Shown here: piece after piece, positions 17,603 through 26,047 of the stretch | How positions within the stretch are numbered: position 1 is the stretch's first letter | Layout: every line of letters starts with the position of its first letter | The notes under the pieces: generated by a model | Told to the model about the DNA's origin: nothing | Databases searched by the model: none | What the model saw: only the letters and a program-made list of their open reading frames with translations | Translations under genes and position numbers: made by a program | NCBI GenBank assembly: GCA_947462815.1 | Contig: CANHQR010000001.1 | Location: 1-32,037 of the forward strand | Source: Pseudobdellovibrionaceae bacterium | GTDB lineage: Bacteria > Bdellovibrionota > Bdellovibrionia > Bdellovibrionales > JAMPXM01 | DNA length: 32,037 nt | Reading direction: 5' to 3'

Positions 17603-18481
17603 TCACACCTTAATTCTAACGATCTTTCGCATGGCGATACCACCCACAATTTGCAAGGTGAACATCACGAATAGAGCGATCAAGCCCAGAGTCGTGGTGA
17701 ACAGCACCTTCACGTAGTTGGGATCTACCATGTAAAACAGGACCAATAAGCCGAGCGGCACGAGGGTGATAATCGTACCCTGCATCATTCCCTGCGCGGT
17801 CATAGCTTCGATTTTCTTCTCGATCTTCTGTCGTTCGCGGACCACATAGACGATGGTCTGGAAAGTTTCAGCCATGTTACCGCCAGTTTCTTGGAGAATA
17901 TTGACGGCGGTAACGAACATCTGCACGTCCTGACGAGGAATGCGATTCGCTAGATTGGTCAAAGCTTCAGCGAGCGAAGCTCCGACTCGAATCTCTGCCA
18001 AGACCAGACCAAACTCCTGACTGATGGGATTCGGCATATTCTGTTGGACGCGCTCCATACACTGCTGTGGAGAAAGTCCGGCTTTGATCCCGTTCGCCAT
18101 CATGGTGAGGCCATCAACCATCTGGTCGACGAAACGATTGCATCGACGATTCCAAAGCGACTCCATGATGATTCTTGGAATTGACCACATCACGACGGTC
18201 ACCACACAGGCCATGAAAACGCCCAAACCGAAATGGGGCCACAAAAGCAGGAACAGAAGAAACCCGAGGCCAAAGCTCGAGAGCAGCATCATCCAAGTGA
18301 CTTTAGTTCGATTGGTGTCGACAAACATCAGCGCCATGAGGCGAAGAACCTCTTCGCGCTGACCGAGAGAGCGTTTGTGAAGCCAAGCCAAGGCTCGATC
18401 TGCCCACATGTAGCTGATGGTGAAGGCGCTTCCGCCGCAAACGAGGAACATCATCCAATCCGACTTTAAGATCCCCATCAT
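17603..18481 (-). CDS. Tad pilus inner-membrane platform protein (TadB/TadC type, T2SSF domain)
   Basis: A 292-residue polytopic protein that anchors the pilus assembly machine and is worked by the CpaF-type ATPase. Hydrophobic segments lie at about 12-27, 65-98, 235-255 and 262-282. The T2SSF domain spans about 110-235 (CNRFVDQMVDGLTMMANGIKAGLSPQQCMERV, VLAEIRVGASLAEALTNLANRIPRQDVQMFVTAVNILQETGGNMAETFQ). Its ATG overlaps the stop of the CpaE-CpaF gene (ATGA), so the two are coupled. Tad systems normally have two such proteins, TadB and TadC; only this one is in the window. The sequence alone does not tell me which of the two it is. Confidence 0.88.
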   Translation of the reverse strand: MMGILKSDWMMFLVCGGSAFTISYMWADRALAWLHKRSLGQREEVLRLMALMFVDTNRTKVTWMMLLSSFGLGFLLFLLLWPHFGLGVFMACVVTVVMWSIPRIIMESLWNRRCNRFVDQMVDGLTMMANGIKAGLSPQQCMERVQQNMPNPISQEFGLVLAEIRVGASLAEALTNLANRIPRQDVQMFVTAVNILQETGGNMAETFQTIVYVVRERQKIEKKIEAMTAQGMMQGTIITLVPLGLLVLFYMVDPNYVKVLFTTTLGLIALFVMFTLQIVGGIAMRKIVRIKV

Positions 18482-20781
18482 GAGCGACCTCCCTGGGGCT
18501 TCGAGGGCGATCCGCGCTGGGCCTCTGTGCCTGTGGGGCGTGTGGTGGCCGATGAGGGTGTGGTTGAGGATGTCGCGGGTTTCGAGCCAGCCGATCCCGG
18601 AGTGGCCGGTCCAGATGGCGCATTGGCTCCTGCCGTGCCCATGTTAGGGCTATTGGCGAAGAGTTGTTTGGGAATAATGAGTCCGCGCTTTTCGAACTTT
18701 TCGATGCACTTCGGGATGAGGCCCGTCGCTTGGAACTCGCCGACGATTTTTCGATTCTTATCGAAGCCCTTTTCCACGAAGCGGAAGACCTCTTGCTGGG
18801 TTACAACTTCACCCTGCATGCCCTGAACCTCGGCGATGCTGATGAGTTTTCGTGAGCCATCGCTGAGGCGTTGAATCTGAACGATGATATTGACGGCGTT
18901 AGAAATCTGCTCGCGGATCGCGCGGGCAGGAAGCTCCATGCCGGCCATCATGCAAAGAGTCTCGAGACGGCCGACGGCCTCCTTTGGATTGTTGGCGTGC
19001 ACGGTTGTCATGGAGCCATCGTGACCCGTCGACATCGCCTGCAACATATCGAGGGCGGCGCCATCTCGACATTCGCCGACCACAATTCGATCAGGCCGCA
19101 TACGCAACGAGTTCTTGACGAGATCGCGGATGGTGACGGCGCCTTCGCCTTCCATGTTTGCTGGGCGAGTTTCAAGTCGAACCACATGCTCCTGTTTGAG
19201 TTGAAGTTCGGCCGCATCCTCGATTGTGACGATCCTCTCGTTTGAGGGAATAAACCCGGACAAAGTATTCAGAAGTGTTGTCTTACCGGAACCCGTTCCC
19301 CCGGAGATGATCACGTTCATCTTGTTGGCAACGCAGATTCGTAAGAACTCCATCATGTTGGCTGTCGAGGCATTCCACTCGTTCACATAAGTTTCAGGAC
19401 TCACCGGTTTTTTACGAAACTTACGAATCGTCACGGCGGGGCCGTCGATCGCAAGTGGCTCGATCACGGCATTAACCCGCGAGCCGTCTTTCAGGCGCGC
19501 ATCGACATAAGGAACCGACTCGTTGATCTGTCGTCCGAGAGGAGCGACGATTCGTTCAATGACTTTTCGTAAATGAAAGTTCGAGGTGAAGTGCACCGGA
19601 CTGAGTTGCACCAAGCCGTTCTTTTCAATGTAGATCTTCTCGTGACCGCAAACCATGATTTCCGTCACGCTGGGGTCCGAGAGAAGGTCTTCTAAAGGTC
19701 CAAGGCCGAGGGCCTCATCCAGAACCTCTTTGATGATTTGCGCGCGCTCATCGCGACCCAGACCCGAGGATTCGCGATCGACGATACTGGCAATGACGGT
19801 ATTGGTCTTTTTGCGAAGTTCGGCTTCTTTGTCGGGGTCGCCTTGGGTATCCGCAACACCCTTGGTGAGATCCATCGCCTTCAATAATTCGCTATGAACG
19901 GTGAGTTTAAGGGCGGTGCGCGGATCGACGTTCTTCGGAATCTTTGCGCGGGGTCCGCCGGAAGAAGCCACCTCAACTTTGGGCGCGTCTTTGGCGAACT
20001 TCAACTGTGGCTTCGACGAGGATTTCAACTGTTGCAAAACGCCGCCGGTCAGCCGACGGACAACTTCAAAATGGGCCGTCGAGATCGCGCTCTTCGGTGC
20101 GCTGGCAACGAAGGGTGTGGACCGAGCCACGCTCCCCAGTACGGTCGCGTCATCTTGAGGAATGACACCGAGTGGAGTCTTACGCAGAGTTTGGCCGATT
20201 GCGGCCGGCTGGAGCCCAGCGGGTCCCGCTTTGTTGACGATGATTTGCATCACGTCCGTGGGCAGATTTGATGCCAAGAGGTCGCCCATCATTCGCATCG
20301 TTTGATTGATCGCTAGAGCCTCGGGAGCCGTAACAAGCAAGAGCACTGTGCTTTTATCAATGCCCATCATTTGCATCGCTTGAAGCTGATTGCCGAGATC
20401 GAGAATGATGAAGCGATAGACGTTGCTGAGGCCGTCGAGTTGTTTCGCTAAGGTCTCGGGATTGACGTTGAGATTGTCATTGCGGTCTCGAACTGCGGCG
20501 ATGAAATGCAGGCCCGATGCGTGAGGTGTGACAATAGAACCGAGAGATTGGGGTGTGATGGAGCCTGCAAAGTTCGTCAGATCGCTCAGTGTGCGGACAT
20601 CGCGAAAGCCGAGCAAAAAGTTTTGATCGCCGCAGCTTTGACCATCGAGATCAATGAGCAAAGTCGGCTGTTTCATTTCCATATTGAAGGCGATGGCAAG
20701 GTTGGCCGCGAAAACGGATTTACCCATTCCGCCTTTGCCGCCGGACACGCCAATAACAAAGCAACCAGGATTAACAGCCAT
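18478..20781 (-). CDS. CpaE-CpaF fusion: MinD/ParA-like localisation ATPase joined to Tad secretion ATPase
   Basis: A single 767-residue polypeptide. Residues 1-250 are a CpaE/TadZ-like MinD-family domain with deviant Walker [10 protein letters not shown] (14-22), LLIDLDGQ (41-48) and RFIILDLG (123-130). A linker (250-320) leads to a complete CpaF/TadA hexameric ATPase. Its Walker A is GGTGSGKTT (494-502), the Walker B region is [11 protein letters not shown] (564-574) and the His box is [11 protein letters not shown] (586-596). The tail (about 700-767) is Ser/Thr/Pro/Gly-rich. TadZ/CpaE normally positions the pilus at the pole and CpaF powers assembly, as separate proteins. The frame runs unbroken through both domains. 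The ATG has GGGAG almost touching it, and a sigma28-like -10 box ends about 10 bases before it, so the mRNA leader is very short or absent. Confidence 0.92.
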   Translation of the reverse strand: MAVNPGCFVIGVSGGKGGMGKSVFAANLAIAFNMEMKQPTLLIDLDGQSCGDQNFLLGFRDVRTLSDLTNFAGSITPQSLGSIVTPHASGLHFIAAVRDRNDNLNVNPETLAKQLDGLSNVYRFIILDLGNQLQAMQMMGIDKSTVLLLVTAPEALAINQTMRMMGDLLASNLPTDVMQIIVNKAGPAGLQPAAIGQTLRKTPLGVIPQDDATVLGSVARSTPFVASAPKSAISTAHFEVVRRLTGGVLQQLKSSSKPQLKFAKDAPKVEVASSGGPRAKIPKNVDPRTALKLTVHSELLKAMDLTKGVADTQGDPDKEAELRKKTNTVIASIVDRESSGLGRDERAQIIKEVLDEALGLGPLEDLLSDPSVTEIMVCGHEKIYIEKNGLVQLSPVHFTSNFHLRKVIERIVAPLGRQINESVPYVDARLKDGSRVNAVIEPLAIDGPAVTIRKFRKKPVSPETYVNEWNASTANMMEFLRICVANKMNVIISGGTGSGKTTLLNTLSGFIPSNERIVTIEDAAELQLKQEHVVRLETRPANMEGEGAVTIRDLVKNSLRMRPDRIVVGECRDGAALDMLQAMSTGHDGSMTTVHANNPKEAVGRLETLCMMAGMELPARAIREQISNAVNIIVQIQRLSDGSRKLISIAEVQGMQGEVVTQQEVFRFVEKGFDKNRKIVGEFQATGLIPKCIEKFEKRGLIIPKQLFANSPNMGTAGANAPSGPATPGSAGSKPATSSTTPSSATTRPTGTEAQRGSPSKPQGGRS

Positions 20782-20788
20782 CTCCCAG

Positions 20789-20819
20789 ACTTATCGGCAC
20801 AAAATGAAACGGAGTTGAG
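20789..20819 (-). promoter_or_regulatory. Sigma28-like promoter of the cpaEF-tadB-hit operon
   Basis: On the minus strand CTCAACTC (20819-20812), 14 bases, then CCGATAAGT (20797-20789). With the preceding G the second box reads GCCGATAA, a perfect sigma28 -10 element. The TCAA of the first box sits one base further away than the FliA consensus. The same arrangement occurs upstream of the pilin gene. Confidence 0.55.
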
Positions 20820-20881
20820 CCAGGCCATGGAAACAACACGGAAAAATCCAGGTCCAACGGCGAGGAGGTGCGATCCAAGAA

Positions 20882-20906
20882 AAAGCGTCTCAAAATGAGA
20901 CGCTTT
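20882..20906 (-). terminator. Terminator after cpaC, splitting the Tad locus
   Basis: A perfect 11-bp stem (20906-20896 with 20892-20882) with a 3-base loop. It is followed on the minus strand by TTCTT continuing the T run of the stem (TTTTTCTT). It lies 26 bases after the cpaC stop and before the cpaEF promoter. Its core equals the palindrome at 15307-15321. Confidence 0.85.
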
Positions 20907-20932
20907 CCTGGCTTAAGAACCTGAGGCCGATC

Positions 20933-22600
20933 TCAATCTCGGAAGTTAAACTTCTTCTTCACTTTCTCAGAGCCCTCAGAAGCACTGACCTTAATGACTG
21001 GCGTCACAAACACAACAAATTGACTCTGCTTCCTCGTGAACTGCTTGGAGGCGTAGAGAGAGATGATGGGGTTCTTAACGTTCTCAGGAAGTTTGTTGTA
21101 GCCCGTGTTTGAAACGTTACGAATCAAACCGCCGATCGCGGCGCTTTGCCGGCTGCGTACGGTGACGCGGGTGTTGACGTTGCTTTCCGAGGTAATGGGA
21201 CCACTCGCACTCATATCGACAAGTTGGGCCAATGAGAAGTCCATCGCCATTTCAATCGCGTCGGAACGGGGGTTGTTGATCTTCGCACCGATCTTTGTAC
21301 GGATCCCAATCTTCGCATCGCGAGAGACCGCCGAGTTGTTGGGTCCGAATGAAGTGAAGGGAATAGCGGTTTGGTTTAAAATCACACCTTCAGACCCATC
21401 TGTGACCAGCAGAGTGGAGCTTTCCAGAATACGGGCGTGACCGTGTTCCTTGGCCCAATTGAGTTTGGGCAAGAGGTTACTGATCACCGCCGTGATCGAG
21501 CTCACCATACCTCCTTGGGCTTGGGAGTTATTGCTGATGGTGATGTTCGATGCATCATCCTTCAACTCGGGGGTGAATTGAAATCGGAAAGCCTTGCTGT
21601 AGCTCTTGGACAGTTCGACGAAGTGCACGACAATTTGAATGATTTTTGAGGGCTCCTTGGGAGGAGCCTCGCGAATCTTCAGGAGGTCGAGGACAAAGGT
21701 ACGACGAATCTGTGTGAAGCGACCGCCATCGGCACCCACATCCTTCACGAGATCCGGCAAATACATTTCCGCAATCTGCTTCGCGCGTTTCGCCTCTTGC
21801 TCGTTGTCGACAGTTCCTTCAAGAACGAACTTGTCGTTCACGGGGTAGACGTTCACGTCGGGCAGGTTGATGTGTTCCAGGATGAGCTTGGCAATCTTTC
21901 GTTGGGCCATGGGGCTCAGGTTCACGAGACTGGCGGCACGGGGTCCAAACTGATCGACGACCGCTGTAATTCGCGCGAGGTCCCGGGGCAAAAGCACCTG
22001 ACCATCAACAACCACTTTGTTGTTCACGATTTTGATCGTGATCCCCTCGATGTCGGACAGGAGCGCACGAATTTCTCGAGACACTTTCGTTAGGTCGCTT
22101 TCCCGTACATCCAACATGAAATCGTAGATACGTCGATCATTGGCGTCGTAGATGGTCAGCGTCGCGTAACCCACCTTGTTAGGTTGGAACAAAAGAATAC
22201 CCTGTTCCTTGTCGACCAAAACCTTGGTGACCTTCTTGTAGTCGCCCTTGAATTTGGCGTCGGGCGGAAAGAAGGGAAGCTTCTCTTGTTGTTCAAGTCC
22301 GATAAACAGCGATAACGGCTTTTGACGTTTGGGATCGATGGGGTCGACTTCCAGGTCGGCTTTCTCCTCGGCATCGGGAGCCGGTGTCGAATCCAAAGGT
22401 GGGGGAGTCGAGTTCGGTGCGGCGTCGGCCGTTGCGCTCGAACCCGAAGTTGAAGCGGACGCCGTTGCTGACGCTGAATCCTTCGAAGCCTCTTGAGCCA
22501 CCGCGCCGGTGTTCATCGAACTGAGTGCCAACATCAAGAAGGTAAGTCCCGCGAATCGCAACGCGCGATGGAAGCTGAGAATTGTATTTTGCGTCTTCAT
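20933..22600 (-). CDS. cpaC: Tad pilus outer-membrane secretin (CpaC/RcpA)
   Basis: A 555-residue protein forming the outer-membrane channel for the pilus. The signal peptide ends AVA-Q at residue 35 and is followed by a Ser/Ala/Pro-rich stretch to about 80. The pilus/secretin N-terminal domain (about 95-165, KVLVDKEQGILLFQPNKVGYATLTIYDANDRRIYDFMLDVRE) precedes a BON-like domain (GITIKIVNNKVVVDGQVLLPRDLARI). The secretin core (about 380-540) includes GVILNQTAIPFTSFG, VNTRVTVRSRQSAAIGGLIRN and SQFVVFVTPVI. GAGGGGG precedes the ATG. It lies 51 bases after cpaB and is the last gene of the pilin operon, with a terminator right after it. Confidence 0.92.
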   Translation of the reverse strand: MKTQNTILSFHRALRFAGLTFLMLALSSMNTGAVAQEASKDSASATASASTSGSSATADAAPNSTPPPLDSTPAPDAEEKADLEVDPIDPKRQKPLSLFIGLEQQEKLPFFPPDAKFKGDYKKVTKVLVDKEQGILLFQPNKVGYATLTIYDANDRRIYDFMLDVRESDLTKVSREIRALLSDIEGITIKIVNNKVVVDGQVLLPRDLARITAVVDQFGPRAASLVNLSPMAQRKIAKLILEHINLPDVNVYPVNDKFVLEGTVDNEQEAKRAKQIAEMYLPDLVKDVGADGGRFTQIRRTFVLDLLKIREAPPKEPSKIIQIVVHFVELSKSYSKAFRFQFTPELKDDASNITISNNSQAQGGMVSSITAVISNLLPKLNWAKEHGHARILESSTLLVTDGSEGVILNQTAIPFTSFGPNNSAVSRDAKIGIRTKIGAKINNPRSDAIEMAMDFSLAQLVDMSASGPITSESNVNTRVTVRSRQSAAIGGLIRNVSNTGYNKLPENVKNPIISLYASKQFTRKQSQFVVFVTPVIKVSASEGSEKVKKKFNFRD

Positions 22601-22651
22601 CTTTCCCCCTCGAAACCACTTGCGCGATCTTTAAACCCCAGCAGATTGGAC

Positions 22652-23536
22652 TCAGAACTCCTGATAGTTGCCTCGGCCTCGGCTCGGTGCAGCCGCCGGC
22701 GGCGGTGGCGGCTGAGCTGGAGCCTGTGTGGGCGGCGCTTGCGCTGGCGCCCGGAGCAGCGCGGGCTTTCCAAGCAGATCCTCGACGACCGTCGTGCGTA
22801 GCGCCTCCTCGTTGCGATCGGTTGGATGGCGAAGAACCGTAAACAGCGAGCCTGGTGAAGTGGATAAGATATAGACGAGCTGTTGGGCCTCTTGGGGTTT
22901 CACTTCAACTGTGATGCTTGTGAAGTTGACTGTCGCACTCAGGTTTACACGCATGATGCTCTTGCCATTGGCATCGAGCTCGAGTCGTCGCGGGATTTTG
23001 TTGACGACGTTCACGCCGGTTGCCAAGACCACGACGTCTTGGAGAATTGTTCGGATCTCGCGGCGCTGCTCAGCGGCCTTTCCGTAGTCGACAGCGGCGA
23101 CGATGTCGACTCGATCGCCTGGGCGAAGGAGTCGCGAAACGCCACGCATGTCATCGATCGGCATGGTGATCGCCCGTTTGCCCGGTGAGATTTCAGAAGA
23201 CAAACCTGTATCGGGTCCAGGAAGCAGGAGCTTAGTTTGTAGAACTTGTTCACCCTTCTTAATGGGTGCGGCGGCCACTTGCCCGATGGCGGTATCGGCT
23301 TCAAGGATGGCATCAGGTTGGACGAAGTCCTTTGGAAGTTCTTTGATCTCTAACATCGATTCATCGATGTCGGCCATTTCTTCAATGTCTTTAGCGGCCA
23401 CGACCACTCGTTGCACGGTTCCGTACTTTGCGGCGAGCTGGTCTTTGTGGCTCTCGGACCACGAATACAGCATGAACATCGCAAACAGTGCGACCATGAC
23501 CGAGATCCATAATGTGCGCGTCTCGTTGTTGCCCAT
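22652..23536 (-). CDS. cpaB: Tad pilus assembly protein CpaB/RcpC
   Basis: A 294-residue protein with one N-terminal membrane anchor (LWISVMVALFAMFMLYSW, about 9-26). A SAF domain follows (VVVAAKDIEEMADIDESMLEIKELPKDFVQPDAI, about 45-105) and then the RcpC domain (PGKRAITMPIDDMRGVSRLLRPGDRVDIVAAVDYG, about 120-260). The last 35 residues are Pro/Ala-rich. CpaB works in the periplasm beside the secretin. The start at 23536 has AGGGGA upstream. It begins 14 bases after the preceding TadE-like gene, so all these genes are co-transcribed. Confidence 0.9.
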   Translation of the reverse strand: MGNNETRTLWISVMVALFAMFMLYSWSESHKDQLAAKYGTVQRVVVAAKDIEEMADIDESMLEIKELPKDFVQPDAILEADTAIGQVAAAPIKKGEQVLQTKLLLPGPDTGLSSEISPGKRAITMPIDDMRGVSRLLRPGDRVDIVAAVDYGKAAEQRREIRTILQDVVVLATGVNVVNKIPRRLELDANGKSIMRVNLSATVNFTSITVEVKPQEAQQLVYILSTSPGSLFTVLRHPTDRNEEALRTTVVEDLLGKPALLRAPAQAPPTQAPAQPPPPPAAAPSRGRGNYQEF

Positions 23537-23550
23537 GAATACGTTCCCCT

Positions 23551-24078
23551 TTAGTCCCCACACGAGGCGTTGATGCACATCCCGTATTGGGTCTTGACCC
23601 ACACCGGACTCACGCCCACCGTATTGTTCTCAACCCCATCCTGGATTTGCTCGTAGATCAGTTCGTTATGCAGATTGATGTTGTTGCGCGAGCCATCGGG
23701 CTGTAAATCGCCGAATCCCACCCGCAACGAGCGTTCCGTCGCGCGGAAGTCGGTATTGGTTCTTTGGAAGCCTTCTCCGGTCGTACCGTGAATGCGTGTA
23801 CCGACGGATCGATAAGAGAAAAACGATGAGTCGCGGTTGTCGCGGAAGTAAGTCACATTGGATCGATTGCGAAAGGTTTCAAAGGCGTAGTTGCGAGCCG
23901 CGATAGAATTTAGAATGCCGGTATGAATGACGCCGAACATGCCAAATGAATAGGCGAGCAAGATCACAAACACCAAGAGCACGGGAATGGCCTCGATCGT
24001 CGCGAAGCCGCGTCGACTCAAGCGACGACGTCGGTGCGAAGTCTGGATTGAGATGAGAGGTCGACGCGAAGTTGCCAT
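23551..24078 (-). CDS. TadE-like pseudopilin (179-residue class)
   Basis: 175 residues from the ATG at 24078, one base after the upstream stop; an in-frame ATG at 24090 overlapping that gene is possible. A basic leader (SHRRRRLSRRG) is followed by FATIEAIPVLLVFVILLAYSFGMFG, a prepilin-type segment with Glu at +5 from the Gly. It is thus a likely substrate of the CpaA peptidase. The rest (about 130 residues) is polar and Asn/Arg-rich, with two cysteines near the end (GMCINASCGD) that could form a disulfide. It is probably a minor pilin or pilus-base component, like TadE/TadF. Confidence 0.75.
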   Translation of the reverse strand: MATSRRPLISIQTSHRRRRLSRRGFATIEAIPVLLVFVILLAYSFGMFGVIHTGILNSIAARNYAFETFRNRSNVTYFRDNRDSSFFSYRSVGTRIHGTTGEGFQRTNTDFRATERSLRVGFGDLQPDGSRNNINLHNELIYEQIQDGVENNTVGVSPVWVKTQYGMCINASCGD

Positions 24079-24079
24079 C

Positions 24080-24748
24080 TCAACACCCATTATCAGTCAG
24101 TTGGGCCGGCGGCTGCGCCACACCGCTTGCACCGTTATAAACTTGGCCTGCACCTTGCGCTTGCATGCTCAGAATGTTTTGCCAGCGCTGCGTGTTGAAG
24201 TTGTTGTTGCATTCGTCTGTTGTCACTTCGCGACCCAAGAAAGTCTGAATGTTGGCGACGCCCGTGGAGTCGTCATCTTGGGAGTCGCCGAGAAGCGGCA
24301 GATTGAAATCCAGTACGGTGGATTGAAATCTCATACGCGCTCCGATGAAAGTTTCATTGTCGTTCGCGGCATTGTTGTCTTGACCTGAACCCGGATAATC
24401 ATCGTTGTGGCCGCGCAAGGGATCGCCAAAGTCGACTTGGCCGAAGCGAATCCATTGCTTGCTGAGAATTCCGCGCAGGGCGGGATTCATTCGTAGCTCT
24501 TCATATTTTCGACGACCGAGATCGAGTTGCTTGTCGCGATTTTGGTGAGCGGCCCATGAGGCGCGCGCGGCCGAGAAGGTCACATACTGACCCACTTCGA
24601 CCATGGAAAGGGTGAAACAAATGGCAAGAAACACGAGCGAGAGCCCCATGGTCATCATCAGAGCAAATATAAAATCGAGCGTGAGCACGCCGCGCTTTTG
24701 GCGCAGAATGCTCGAGCGTCGATTTTGAGTGCCCCACTGACGTTTCAT
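24080..24748 (-). CDS. TadE-like pseudopilin, larger
   Basis: 222 residues from the ATG at 24748, which has GAGGA 6-7 bases upstream; a GTG at 24760 overlapping the previous stop is the alternative. The leader SSILRQKRG is followed by VLTLDFIFALMMTMGLSLVFLAICFTL. Aspartate replaces the usual glutamate at +5. The remaining 165 residues are soluble, with a polar Asp/Asn-rich part (NDDYPGSGQDNNAANDNETF) and two cysteines (TTDECNNNF and the C-terminal DNGC). It belongs with the TadE/F/G group of minor Tad components; the exact counterpart is uncertain. Confidence 0.72.
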   Translation of the reverse strand: MKRQWGTQNRRSSILRQKRGVLTLDFIFALMMTMGLSLVFLAICFTLSMVEVGQYVTFSAARASWAAHQNRDKQLDLGRRKYEELRMNPALRGILSKQWIRFGQVDFGDPLRGHNDDYPGSGQDNNAANDNETFIGARMRFQSTVLDFNLPLLGDSQDDDSTGVANIQTFLGREVTTDECNNNFNTQRWQNILSMQAQGAGQVYNGASGVAQPPAQLTDNGC

Positions 24749-24756
24749 TGGATTCC

Positions 24757-25017
24757 TCACGGTGGTTGAGTGGATTGTCGTCGCGAAAAGTTATTGGGAT
24801 GTGCCGTCTTGCTCGCATTGTGGCGTTGCCAGACACCGTCTTCGATCATTCCTCGAATCGGAGACCAAGGCCCCTGCACGATGTCGCGCATGAAGCCGCG
24901 CTCGGTGGCCCGGTTCGAGAACATAAGGGCAACCGATGTGAACACAATCATCAGCAGCACGGCTTCCATCGTCGCGACGCCGCGCCGGGATCGACGGACT
25001 TGAACCATCAATGCCAT
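24757..25017 (-). CDS. Short TadE/Flp-like pseudopilin
   Basis: 86 residues from ATG 25017, with GGAGG 5 bases upstream. It overlaps the end of cpaA by 10 bases. The leader VQVRRSRRG is followed by VATMEAVLLMIVFTSVALMFSN, a classic prepilin segment with Glu at +5. The tail of about 50 residues is short and basic. It is the third pseudopilin-like protein in a row downstream of the peptidase gene. It could be a minor pilin or a second Flp-type subunit. Confidence 0.7.
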   Translation of the reverse strand: MALMVQVRRSRRGVATMEAVLLMIVFTSVALMFSNRATERGFMRDIVQGPWSPIRGMIEDGVWQRHNASKTAHPNNFSRRQSTQPP

Positions 25018-25496
25018 AGTCCCTCCAGCGTGGCATGTGTGAGCCATCCGAGGAGCAGAGGTACGGTAAAGGGAAGTTTGTGCAGCTCAAGGCCTGCAGA
25101 GCTCCGAGTGGCCGCCATTTGCGATAGATTTTGTGTGAGCCGCTTGAACTCGCCGCGTGCAAGGACCTGGTAGATTCCAAAGATTGCGGCCCAAACCATC
25201 CCGTAGGCCACGGTCCAAAAAACGCCGTTCCAACCGATCAAGAGACCCGCAGCAGCCATCAGCTTGAGATCTCCTCCCCCGACAATTTTCAAAATGACGA
25301 GGGGAAGCAGGAGTGCAAAGCCCGAAAAGAATCCCACCAAGCCGAAGTGCCAAAAGTCTTGGCGCTGAACGGCAACCGCGAGGATCAGGGCTAAGGTTCC
25401 GATGATCATAAAACTGCGATTGGAGAACTTACGCGAGCGCAAGTCCTCCAAAACGGCCCACCCAAATGTTGTGGTGGCGGCCAAAGACAGAATCAT
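25008..25496 (-). CDS. cpaA: Prepilin peptidase of the Tad system (CpaA/TadV, A24 family)
   Basis: A 162-residue polytopic aspartyl protease that cleaves leader peptides of Flp pilin and TadE-like proteins at the inner membrane. The two catalytic aspartates are visible: Asp18 in LEDLRSRKFSN and Asp76 in IVGGGDLKL (the GxGD motif). At least four hydrophobic segments are present. It lacks the N-terminal methyltransferase domain of PilD, as usual for TadV. The start at 25496 overlaps the upstream stop (ATGA); GGAAAG lies upstream. The C-terminus extends about 45 residues beyond the last GxGD-side helices. Confidence 0.9.
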   Translation of the reverse strand: MILSLAATTTFGWAVLEDLRSRKFSNRSFMIIGTLALILAVAVQRQDFWHFGLVGFFSGFALLLPLVILKIVGGGDLKLMAAAGLLIGWNGVFWTVAYGMVWAAIFGIYQVLARGEFKRLTQNLSQMAATRSSAGLELHKLPFTVPLLLGWLTHATLEGLWH

Positions 25497-25720
25497 GGCG
25501 TGAGCTTTCCGGTTGGTGCCTGTGTCGGCGGTGCCGCCCAACGATTCTTCGTGCCCGGACCGTTGTTGAAGTCACGACCCGTATCGAGATGTCGTTCGAT
25601 CCTCGCACCCAAGCGTGGACCTGAATTCTGGAACACCTTCATCGGACCGTTTTCGCCGAAGAAAGCGCCGCCCAAAATCAGCGCAAACATGCTGAGTAGC
25701 AGGGTGACTTCCAATGTCAT
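25493..25720 (-). CDS. Small single-span membrane protein of the Tad operon
   Basis: 75 residues. A hydrophobic segment at the very N-terminus (TLEVTLLLSMFALILGGAFFG) follows Met directly. It resembles a processed pilin, with Glu at residue 3, but lacks a leader, so it probably stays as an N-terminal anchor. The tail is polar with Pro/Gly (NNGPGTKNRWAAPPTQAPTG). GAGG lies 8 bases before the ATG. It is coupled to cpaA by an ATGA overlap. No family recognised. Confidence 0.6.
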   Translation of the reverse strand: MTLEVTLLLSMFALILGGAFFGENGPMKVFQNSGPRLGARIERHLDTGRDFNNGPGTKNRWAAPPTQAPTGKLTP

Positions 25721-25815
25721 CGCTCAACCTCACTTTAAATTGTTGCAAAGCTCTGGCCGGCGGCTTCTCTAAGCCACCGGCTCGCCGCGCTCGAGCCGAA
25801 GCTCGCTCCCGGGAG

Positions 25816-26016
25816 TTACTTTTCAACGTTAAACTGCTGAAGTCCGCCGCCCAGTTTTTCTAAGTTGCCCGAGACAAATTCTTTAATTCGGTCCTTGAAG
25901 ATCAGCGCGACCGATACGAGAGCGATCAAAATCAAGATCAGCTCCAAAGAACCTTGCGCTGATTCATCATTCCAAATCGCCTTGAGACGCTGCTGAACAG
26001 ACTTATAGAAGGACAT
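25816..26016 (-). CDS. Flp-like major pilin
   Basis: A 66-residue protein, the size of a Flp pilin. The start at 26016 is preceded by GGAGGGGG, stronger than any other site here. A leader of about 19 residues (SFYKSVQQRLKAIWNDESA) is followed by QGSLELILILIALVSVALIF. Aligned with the QGLVEYALI type of Tad pilin, cleavage would fall between Ala and Gln, putting Glu at +5. The residue before the cut would then be Ala instead of Gly, and the usual Tyr at +6 is Leu. The short tail FKDRIKEFVSGNLEKLGGGLQQFNVEK is typical. First gene of the pilus operon, with its own sigma28-like promoter. The 95-base gap to the next gene may hold processing or folding signals. Confidence 0.82.
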   Translation of the reverse strand: MSFYKSVQQRLKAIWNDESAQGSLELILILIALVSVALIFKDRIKEFVSGNLEKLGGGLQQFNVEK

Positions 26017-26047
26017 ATCTCCCCCTCCGGTTTTGAGTTCCTCAATC

